Source: Lachnospiraceae bacterium (GTDB lineage Bacteria > Bacillota > Clostridia > Lachnospirales > Lachnospiraceae). From it: a DNA stretch of 6,363 bases. Under the pieces are notes generated by a model. The model saw only the letters and a list, made by a program, of their open reading frames with translations. It searched no databases and was not told where the DNA came from. The position numbers were made by a program, and so were the translations under genes. The first letter of the stretch is position 1. Each line of letters starts with the position of its first letter. Positions 1 through 4,590 of the stretch are shown piece by piece. The stretch lies in the NCBI GenBank assembly GCA_009774345.1, contig VSNR01000220.1:1-6363 (forward strand). Reading direction: 5' to 3'.

Positions 1-261
1 AAATTTATAAGCAGTTTAAAAACATTGGATGATCTGTCAAATAGAAATAAATATGTGTCTTTTATTGTTGATAAAAGATATTATTCTGAATATAATAGTA
101 AAAATGCTTCTTCAAATAAGGAAGTATGTATGAAGGAAGAACTTTCAACTATTTCGAATGAAGATGAGACAGCAGTCGTTAAGTACTTATTGGAAGTCAT
201 GAGAAAGCATGATATAATTACAGAAGAGGAATATCATGCAGTTTTGTACAAATATAGTTAG
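1..261 (+). CDS. Small acidic protein with SHOCT-like C-terminus (5' partial)
   Basis: The frame is open from the first base of the window, so the N-terminus probably lies outside; 86 codons are visible. The C-terminal 35 or so residues form two predicted short helices, ending in a turn Asp-Ile-Ile-Thr-Glu-Glu-Glu-Tyr, which resembles the SHOCT short C-terminal module ('...G-hydrophobic-ITEEEY...'). The central part is polar and Asn/Ser/Lys-rich, with no recognised catalytic motif. An internal ATG at 130 is preceded by AAGGAAG at a good distance, so a separate 43-residue product is possible. The stop codon lies 13 bases before the recombinase start and overlaps its ribosome-binding site, so the two genes are very likely co-transcribed and perhaps translationally coupled. 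The function is unknown. Small genes next to large serine recombinases sometimes encode accessory or directionality factors, but nothing in the sequence proves that here. Confidence 0.6.
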   Translation, partial: KFISSLKTLDDLSNRNKYVSFIVDKRYYSEYNSKNASSNKEVCMKEELSTISNEDETAVVKYLLEVMRKHDIITEEEYHAVLYKYS

Positions 262-270
262 GAAGTGGGA
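261..270 (+). promoter_or_regulatory. Ribosome-binding site deciding the recombinase start
   Basis: The purine-rich stretch GGAAGTGGGA ends four bases before the ATG at 275 and marks this ATG as the start, rather than the upstream in-frame ATG at 236, which lies inside the preceding gene. It shares its first base with the upstream gene's TAG stop, an arrangement typical of coupled translation. Confidence 0.7.
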
Positions 271-274
271 ACAT

Positions 275-1864
275 ATGAGAGAAAAAGAATTAAGAGCTGT
301 ATTTTATGCAAGAGTAAGTACGGAAGAGGAAGAGCAGTTGAATGCGATTGAAAAACAGATTGAAGAAAACCGTGATGTTATAAAAGCAAAAGGCTGGATT
401 TTGGTGGATGAATATATAGATAAAGGGATTACAGGGACACAGGCAAAAAAGAGAAATGAGTATCTGAGAATGCTGGACGAGATCAAGAAAGATAAATTTG
501 ATATTATTGTGGTAAAAGATCAGTCGCGCTTACAGAGAAATACAATGGACTGGTATATATTTTTGAATGAGCTTGTTCAAAATCAAAAGAAATTATATTT
601 GTATCTGGAAAATACATATTTTGATCCAAAAGATAAATTTATCTTTGGCATAAAAGCAATGATGGCAGAGGAATATAGTCGTGATTTGAGTAAAAAAGGA
701 AATGCTGCAACGAGAAGAAGGCAGGAAAAAGGGAAGCCGATCATAACAAACCGTACATGGGGATTTAAAAATATGAATGGTGAAATTTCGATAGATGAAG
801 AAGAAGCACAAATGGTAAGGCAGATTTATCAGTTGTTTGCAGAAGGATATGGCGGCCGTGTAGTGGCGAGAATATTAAGGGAAAGTGGTATAAGAAACAG
901 AAATGGTAAGACATTATCAGAAAATACCATACGTGATATTGTCAAGAATCCGCTTTACAAAGGGATTGTGGTTATGAATAAAGAGCACTTTGATTTCGAA
1001 GCCAAAAAGATTATTAAAAATCCTGAAAGTGAGTGGATTTACAGAGAAGGAGTAGTTCCTCAGATGATTGATACTGATTTGTGGGAAAGAGCAAATCAGC
1101 AGATTCAAAATAGAAAAACGATAGACAGAACACACAATGTTGGGATAAATAAAGGGAATAGCATCCTTTCATCGAAAATAATATGTGGTGAGTGTGGTTC
1201 AAAATATTGGAGAAATAAACGGAAACAAGGAATTTACTGGTATTGTAGTGAAGGTGCCCGTTCTGGTAAAGTCAGAGAAAAGACAGGAATGAAATGTGCA
1301 TCTTTGAATTTAAAAGAAGATGAAATATTGTCCCTGATACAAAAAATGGGAAGTCAGTTAATTGCCAAAGAGAAAAAAGAAGAAGTATTGAGCAATGCGA
1401 TTTTAAAGATTTATGAGTCACTCACAACGGTAGATCATAGAGAAAGCGTTGATGATATTCAAATGCAGATAGAGAAGCTTGAAAAAAGGAAAGATACTTT
1501 GATGGATTTTTTGCTGGATGGGACAATTACAAAAATAGATTATGCATCAAAAATAGATCATATAACAGAACAAATAACGCTGCTTAATGAGAAAAAAGTG
1601 AAAATATTAGAAAAGAACGAAGAAAATGAGGAGTTATTTACACGATTAAACAGAGTCAGAACCTTGTTTCAAAATGAAGCAGAACAGGGCATAGAAGTTC
1701 CAATAATGTGTTCTCATATTGAGCAAATAAAAGTATTTGAAAAGCGGTTGGATGTCTATCTTGATTTCTTAAAGAGTGTGGATTATCTTTCCGTAAAATG
1801 TGATAAAATGGGCAAAAATAACGTTTACGATATGCCTACTTGGATGGGTGGAATCCTATCCTGA
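275..1864 (+). CDS. Large serine recombinase (site-specific integrase/excisionase)
   Basis: This 529-residue protein cuts and rejoins DNA at attachment sites through a serine-phosphate intermediate, and is probably the integrase of the element. Residues 8-150 are the resolvase-type catalytic domain: the Tyr-Ala-Arg-Val-Ser motif gives Arg13 and nucleophile Ser15, and Ser-Arg-Leu-Gln-Arg (84-88) supplies the conserved arginines. A recombinase domain follows (about 158-285), containing the usual Asn-Pro-Leu-Tyr-Lys-Gly segment (225-230). Next is a zinc-ribbon with Cys304, Cys307, Cys324 and Cys341, then a charged coiled-coil region (about 390-455), the part that in this family controls synapsis and direction. 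Length and domain order are complete for a large serine recombinase. The ATG at 275 is chosen from its ribosome-binding site. Oddly, the last six or so codons and the stop appear to lie in chromosomal DNA beyond the attachment junction, so the C-terminus may differ when the element is excised. Confidence 0.93.
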   Translation: MREKELRAVFYARVSTEEEEQLNAIEKQIEENRDVIKAKGWILVDEYIDKGITGTQAKKRNEYLRMLDEIKKDKFDIIVVKDQSRLQRNTMDWYIFLNELVQNQKKLYLYLENTYFDPKDKFIFGIKAMMAEEYSRDLSKKGNAATRRRQEKGKPIITNRTWGFKNMNGEISIDEEEAQMVRQIYQLFAEGYGGRVVARILRESGIRNRNGKTLSENTIRDIVKNPLYKGIVVMNKEHFDFEAKKIIKNPESEWIYREGVVPQMIDTDLWERANQQIQNRKTIDRTHNVGINKGNSILSSKIICGECGSKYWRNKRKQGIYWYCSEGARSGKVREKTGMKCASLNLKEDEILSLIQKMGSQLIAKEKKEEVLSNAILKIYESLTTVDHRESVDDIQMQIEKLEKRKDTLMDFLLDGTITKIDYASKIDHITEQITLLNEKKVKILEKNEENEELFTRLNRVRTLFQNEAEQGIEVPIMCSHIEQIKVFEKRLDVYLDFLKSVDYLSVKCDKMGKNNVYDMPTWMGGILS

Positions 1865-1865
1865 C
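1815..1865. other. Probable right attachment site (attR-like junction)
   Basis: In one frame the recombinase C-terminus runs through this stretch. In another frame deacetylase-family residues start at about 1842-1845 (Gly-Trp-Val-Glu-Ser-Tyr-Pro), while the residues before them look nothing like the family. The change point therefore falls at about 1839-1848, around CTTGGATGG. Serine integrases cross over at a central dinucleotide, and GG pairs are present at 1842-1843 and 1846-1847, but the true core cannot be chosen without the left junction or an empty site. A site about 50 bp long is assumed from the family. Confidence 0.55.
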
Positions 1866-2354
1866 GATGTCAAGATGATTCTTGCGGAGGGGCATGACCT
1901 TGGTAATCACAGCCAGAATCATAAAAATATGAGCCAGATCTCAGATGCCGAAAAAGAAGAGGAACTCATGTCCGTGCATGATAAGGTCAAAGAGCTCACA
2001 GGATATGATATGTTTCTGTTTCGGCCGCCGTATGGTGACTATGATTCAAAGCTGATTCGCGTTGCAAGGAAATGCAACTACTATGCAATTCAATGGGATG
2101 TGGACAGTCTTGACTGGAAAGATTATGGGACGGAGTCGATAATTAAAACGGTCACGAAAAATAAGCATTTAGGGAATGGATCGATTATACTTTGTCATAA
2201 TGGTGCCAAATACACCGCCGAAGCCCTGGACACACTCATCACAACTTTAAAGGATGCAGGTTATAAGTTTGTTCCATTATCTGAGCTAATATACAGAGAA
2301 TCTTATCATATGGACCATGAGGGAAGGCAGATTCCAGACCGAACAAATAGTTGA
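1842..2354 (+). pseudogene. Polysaccharide deacetylase (NodB family), 5' part cut off by the element
   Basis: About 170 residues of a carbohydrate esterase family 4 deacetylase remain. Such enzymes remove N-acetyl groups from peptidoglycan or other amino-sugar polymers outside the cell, using a metal ion. Visible motifs are the metal-binding His-Ser-Gln-Asn-His (1907-1921), Arg-Pro-Pro-Tyr-Gly-Asp-Tyr (2022-2042), Asp-Val-Asp-Ser-Leu-Asp-Trp (about 2098-2118) and Ile-Leu-Cys-His-Asn-Gly (2187-2204). The first motif (Thr-Phe-Asp-Asp), which carries the catalytic base and a metal ligand, and any signal or membrane segment are missing, so this part alone should be inactive. No well-placed ribosome-binding site is seen before the first internal ATG (1875). 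It may be a reversible interruption rather than decay, since the frame is otherwise intact with no stops or shifts. The sequence recalls clostridial PdaA/PdaB-type enzymes, including sporulation ones, but the exact subfamily is not certain. Confidence 0.85.
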
Positions 2355-2367
2355 GCAAAAGAAATAT

Positions 2368-2471
2368 AAAGGAACCGTCGAGAAATATCGTTGTATACAT
2401 TATATTGTTGTGTTCCCAAATGGATTAAACAATATAGTGAACAAATGATATTTAATATCGACAGTTCCTTT
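2368..2471. repeat. About 104-bp imperfect palindrome
   Basis: The outer ends AAAGGAAC (2368-2375) and GTTCCTTT (2464-2471) are exact inverted repeats, extended inward by GTCGA/TCGAC and AAATATC/GATATTT. The inner arms TATATTGTT (2401-2409) and AACAATATA (2428-2436) also pair, leaving a loop of about 18 bases. The two halves match along most of their length with a few mismatches and a two-base gap. Read on the minus strand the stem is followed by a T-rich tract (TATATTTCTTTT), so it could end transcription coming from the minus-strand lipoprotein gene; read on the plus strand it follows the deacetylase. The size is unusual for a plain terminator and would also suit a small non-autonomous palindromic element, but no clear target-site duplication was found. 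Confidence 0.6.
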
Positions 2472-2478
2472 CTGTAGA

Positions 2479-2518
2479 AGGCGCACAACGCCTATAGTGT
2501 ATGCAGGAAATTTTCCTG
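2479..2518 (-). terminator. Two small hairpins after the lipoprotein gene
   Basis: Just past the minus-strand stop codon lie CAGGAAA/TTTCCTG (2504-2518, one-base centre) and AGGCG/CGCCT (about 2479-2493, five-base loop). Neither is followed by a long T tract, so they are weak candidates for 3'-end formation of the lipoprotein transcript, possibly together with the large palindrome further on. Termination here is an inference from position. Confidence 0.3.
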
Positions 2519-2538
2519 ATTAATCCTGGTAGAATGGA

Positions 2539-2874
2539 TTAGTTTGCAGCTGCCTCAGTAGTAGACTCTTCTGTGGTAGTTGTCTCAGTGCCAGCTTCTG
2601 TAGTAGTTGTCGCAGTACCAGCTTCCTCAGTAGTAGCTGTCTCGGTGTTAGCTTCTGTAGTAGCTGCCACAGCATCATCAGTCTCTGCTGGTGCTGTCTC
2701 AGGAGCATCTACTTCTGTAGCAGGAACAGTAGACTCCTCAACAGGAGCTGTAGTTGTATCAACAACATCTGTCTCAATAGGAGCAGTTACATCATCTGCG
2801 GATGAACCACATGCTGTAAGCATTGCTGCGCCTAATGTAAGTGTCATAATAGTAGCTAAAATTCTTTTTTTCAT
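2539..2874 (-). CDS. Small Thr/Glu/Ala-rich lipoprotein
   Basis: The 111-residue product begins with a short basic n-region and a hydrophobic segment, and ends its signal peptide with Leu-Thr-Ala-Cys. Cys22 is therefore predicted to be lipidated and to anchor the protein on the outer face of the membrane. The mature part, about 90 residues, is low-complexity Thr, Glu, Ala, Ser and Val, with no aromatic residues and no recognisable fold. It carries three imperfect 9-10 residue repeats of the form Thr-Glu-(Glu)-Ala-Gly/Asn-Thr-x-Thr-Thr. Such a tail is likely disordered and acidic and may act as a spacer in the cell wall; its Thr content would also suit O-glycosylation, which is a guess. The start is firm, since GGAGGAG lies seven bases upstream. 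It has its own promoter and is transcribed away from the neighbouring propeller lipoprotein gene. The function is unknown. Confidence 0.8.
   Translation of the reverse strand: MKKRILATIMTLTLGAAMLTACGSSADDVTAPIETDVVDTTTAPVEESTVPATEVDAPETAPAETDDAVAATTEANTETATTEEAGTATTTTEAGTETTTTEESTTEAAAN
2581..2664 (-). repeat. Three imperfect 27/30/27-bp tandem repeats inside the lipoprotein gene
   Basis: Units at 2581-2607, 2608-2637 and 2638-2664 share the cores AGCTTCTGTAGTAG or AGCTTCCTCAGTAGTAG and begin TGTC(T/G)C(A/G)GT. Each encodes nine or ten residues of the Thr/Glu/Ala-rich tail, and the middle unit has one extra codon. All units keep the reading frame, so gain or loss of a unit would change length without breaking the gene. 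Confidence 0.75.
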
Positions 2875-2907
2875 AATTACTCTCCTCCATGTCGCACGAT
2901 TGCGCGT

Positions 2908-2921
2908 GCACTATGTAGTGC
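2908..2921 (-). promoter_or_regulatory. Leader hairpin next to the lipoprotein ribosome-binding site
   Basis: GCACTATGTAGTGC is a perfect six-base stem with a two-base centre. A second possible stem, GCACG/CGTGC (2894-2898 with 2905-2909), overlaps it, so the two cannot form together. Both lie shortly upstream of the GGAGGAG sequence on the minus strand and could influence its access to ribosomes. No known riboswitch class was recognised. Confidence 0.4.
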
Positions 2922-2932
2922 TAAATTGTTTT

Positions 2933-2960
2933 CAGGAATAAGGTTTTGTTTTTATTCCTG
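2933..2960. promoter_or_regulatory. Nine-base inverted repeat in the lipoprotein leader
   Basis: CAGGAATAA (2933-2941) and TTATTCCTG (2952-2960) are exact inverted repeats separated by ten bases. They lie about 15-40 bases after the predicted start of transcription of the minus-strand lipoprotein gene. The site could be an RNA stem-loop in the leader, for stability or attenuation, or a dimeric repressor operator just downstream of the promoter. No run of U follows on the minus strand, so a simple terminator is unlikely. Confidence 0.5.
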
Positions 2961-2979
2961 TTGTGCCTTACAAGTGATT

Positions 2980-3007
2980 ATTATACATAAATTTTTGCAA
3001 AGGTCAA
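2980..3007 (-). promoter_or_regulatory. Sigma-A-type promoter of the small lipoprotein gene
   Basis: On the minus strand the -35 element TTGACC (3007-3002) and -10 element TATAAT (2985-2980) are separated by 16 bases. Both are at or close to consensus. Transcription should start near 2973, giving a leader of about 100 bases before the ATG at 2874. Confidence 0.75.
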
Positions 3008-3031
3008 TAGAAAATCAAAAACTTTATTCAT

Positions 3032-3079
3032 TTTATATTTACTTTATATTTACGCCGCGTTCACAAATCATTCACAAAT
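3032..3079. promoter_or_regulatory. Two pairs of 11-bp-period direct repeats between divergent promoters
   Basis: TTTATATTTAC is repeated exactly in tandem (3032-3042, 3043-3053), and seven bases later TTCACAAAT occurs twice with the same 11-bp spacing (3060-3068, 3071-3079). The hexamers TTTATA and TTCACA, each separated by five bases, fit the pattern of direct-repeat sites bound by OmpR/PhoB-family response regulators (PhoP- or WalR-like). The array lies between the minus-strand promoter and the plus-strand promoter. Regulator binding is inferred; only the repeats themselves are seen. Confidence 0.45.
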
Positions 3080-3140
3080 AGCGTCAAAAGTTACAATAAG
3101 AAATATTTAAATATAGCAAAAATGCCTTAAAACGTGGTAC

Positions 3141-3170
3141 TTGTAACTGGTCGGCAAGAAGTGCTATAAT
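3141..3170 (+). promoter_or_regulatory. Predicted promoter of the propeller lipoprotein gene
   Basis: TTGTAA (3141-3146) and a perfect TATAAT (3165-3170) are 18 bases apart. Transcription would begin near 3177, leaving a leader of about 130 bases. The leader contains a weak CCAATA/TATTGG stem (3225-3230 with 3257-3262) but no recognised riboswitch. The -35 match is only moderate. Confidence 0.6.
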
Positions 3171-3308
3171 GATGTCCATATGAAACAAATACGTTAGTAT
3201 TCCATACAGTCCGAAACGCTCCAGCCAATACCATTTTACTGAAAAATTTTGTTTGCTATTGGTACAAATTTGTCTGGATGGGGCATTAGAAAAATGAAAG
3301 GTACATTT

Positions 3309-4448
3309 ATGATGAAATTATGGAAGAGACACCAGAGAAAAATGAAAGTAACAGTAAGAATAAAATTATGCAGGAAACGAAATGCAGCAGGTATTGTTAT
3401 TTTTCTGTTTCTGTTTTTAACAGCCTGTACAGATAAAAATATGACGCAGAAAACGATAGTAGAGCAGACAGATGAACAGAATATATGGGACGATTCTGTT
3501 CTTGTCAAAAACAACGCTCCAAATGAGGAATTGGTAGGAATGCTCCCAAAACCAGTGGCAAACGGAGCGAAAAACACCTATGACACCTTAAATGTGGCGA
3601 CATACATCACAAAAGTGGACGACACTTATTTTATCGCGGACTGTTATCACGACCAGATTCTCTACAATAAAAATCTGACAGACCCGGTGAGCCAGTGGTG
3701 TGTACTGACAGACGAAGTCCACTATGCGCATACGATTGCCTCGGACGGCGTTATGTTTCTTGTCGATGATACGGAGAATAACCGTCTGCTGGCATTCCAG
3801 AGAACAGACGAAGGCTATGTGCATACCCAGACGCTTGAAAATATCGGAATGCGTCCGCACTATGTTCAGTACGATGCGAAAAATCAGACGTTTATGGCAT
3901 GGAGCTCTATCACAGGGGAAATGTATCTGGTCAAAAAGGCAAAGAACCCAAACGGGCAGGGGATTTATCCGTTGTATGTGGACAAAATTCTGAAAATCAA
4001 GGAATTATATGGCGTCTATGTGCGTTCATTTACCGTGATGGAGGACGGGATATACTTTGTGTCAGGGCATAACAATCAGAAAATTATCAAAGCCGCAGTC
4101 AACAGCAGACAAGACGGGTTTGATATTTTGGAAGAATATCCGGTGGCAGATCAGGCGGCGGGCATGGTACAGCTTGTAAAGATCGGGGATTTTTATTATA
4201 TTACCATCTCGACAGACAATCAGGAGAATCAGGATTACGCAACGATACTCAGGACAGACCGCCTTGAGAAGCTCTCAGATGGAAGTTATGAGGAGATCTA
4301 TGACCAGTTTGGCGTGTCGGGCGGGACGCCGTATTACATCACAGAAATTGAGGGCAGATATTATATGGCGCATCACAGAACGAATGAAAATATTATCGCG
4401 TTTGATGTTAATCAAAATCAGATTGAGCATGTGGAAGTCATTTATTGA
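3309..4448 (+). CDS. Surface lipoprotein with six beta-propeller-like repeats
   Basis: The product is 379 residues from the ATG at 3309, chosen because GAAAGG lies seven bases upstream. ATGs at 3312 and 3342 are in frame, and the last would give a more typical 28-residue signal peptide but has a weaker ribosome-binding site. A basic n-region and a hydrophobic Ile/Val/Phe/Leu stretch lead to the lipobox Leu-Thr-Ala-Cys, with Cys40 as the predicted lipidated residue. After a polar linker, six similar segments can be seen at about residues 99-119, 141-164, 185-209, 240-261, 287-315 and 342-366. Each has a hydrophobic strand, a Gly/Asp turn, a Tyr/Phe-rich strand and then a hydrophobic strand, as in six-bladed propellers of NHL-like type. 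No catalytic site is recognised, so a binding or scaffold role at the membrane surface is likely. The convergent membrane protein gene suggests a cell-envelope context. The exact family is unknown to me. Confidence 0.82.
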   Translation: MMKLWKRHQRKMKVTVRIKLCRKRNAAGIVIFLFLFLTACTDKNMTQKTIVEQTDEQNIWDDSVLVKNNAPNEELVGMLPKPVANGAKNTYDTLNVATYITKVDDTYFIADCYHDQILYNKNLTDPVSQWCVLTDEVHYAHTIASDGVMFLVDDTENNRLLAFQRTDEGYVHTQTLENIGMRPHYVQYDAKNQTFMAWSSITGEMYLVKKAKNPNGQGIYPLYVDKILKIKELYGVYVRSFTVMEDGIYFVSGHNNQKIIKAAVNSRQDGFDILEEYPVADQAAGMVQLVKIGDFYYITISTDNQENQDYATILRTDRLEKLSDGSYEEIYDQFGVSGGTPYYITEIEGRYYMAHHRTNENIIAFDVNQNQIEHVEVIY

Positions 4449-4458
4449 CGATGCCTCT

Positions 4459-4529
4459 TGGTCAGATGGTCGTTTCTGACCAGCATGGATGATACGGGCA
4501 GGATTTGGAGCGTGCGCACGTATCATCCA
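4459..4529. terminator. Two hairpins between convergent genes
   Basis: TGGTCAG/CTGACCA (4459-4465 with 4476-4482) and the exact 11-base pair TGGATGATACG/CGTATCATCCA (4486-4496 with 4519-4529) form two stems one after the other. The second loop contains the palindrome CGTGCGCACG (4511-4520), part of which overlaps the stem. They lie in the 142-base gap between two genes that run towards each other, where two-way termination would be useful. No good T tract follows on either strand, so factor-assisted termination or 3'-end protection is as likely as intrinsic termination. Confidence 0.4.
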
Positions 4530-4590
4530 GAGGAATATTTGTTGAAAGCGATAAGAGCGTACCAGAAAGGGCACGCACGTGGGCAGCCGT

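Larger units (their letters stand above)
1..1843. mobile_element. Right-hand end of an integrated serine-recombinase element
   Basis: What is seen: an A-rich stretch with a small protein gene and a complete large serine recombinase gene ends abruptly inside a polysaccharide deacetylase frame that lacks its 5' part. Large serine recombinase genes usually sit at one end of their phage or integrative element, next to the attachment site, so the element should extend leftwards beyond base 1. The right boundary is placed where deacetylase-like residues begin (Trp-Val-Glu-Ser-Tyr-Pro at 1845-1862); the exact crossover cannot be fixed without the left end. Whether the element is a prophage, an integrative conjugative element or a small mobilizable island cannot be told from this fragment. 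The flanking chromosomal genes are richer in G+C, which fits acquired DNA. Confidence 0.75.

Noticed and set aside
236..274. Earlier ATG at 236 as the recombinase start
   Set aside because: It lies inside the upstream gene, lacks a ribosome-binding site and adds 13 residues not expected before the catalytic domain; the ATG at 275 has a well-placed purine-rich site.
1800..1841. GTG at 1800 as a true start of the deacetylase
   Set aside because: The residues it would add come from the recombinase 3' end in another frame, do not resemble the deacetylase family and do not restore the missing first catalytic motif.
2581..2664. Short regular repeats considered as a CRISPR array
   Set aside because: The units are contiguous, imperfect, in frame and encode the lipoprotein's Thr-rich tail; there are no unique spacers between constant repeats.
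2573..2941. Plus-strand open frame of 122 codons opposite the small lipoprotein gene
   Set aside because: It is the antisense of a Thr/Ala-rich repeat gene, giving a Val/Ser/Ala string. The minus frame has a promoter, ribosome-binding site, signal peptide and lipobox, while the plus frame has none of these.
3177..3308. Leader of the propeller lipoprotein gene considered as a riboswitch
   Set aside because: Only one weak six-base stem is seen and no known conserved riboswitch core could be recognised.
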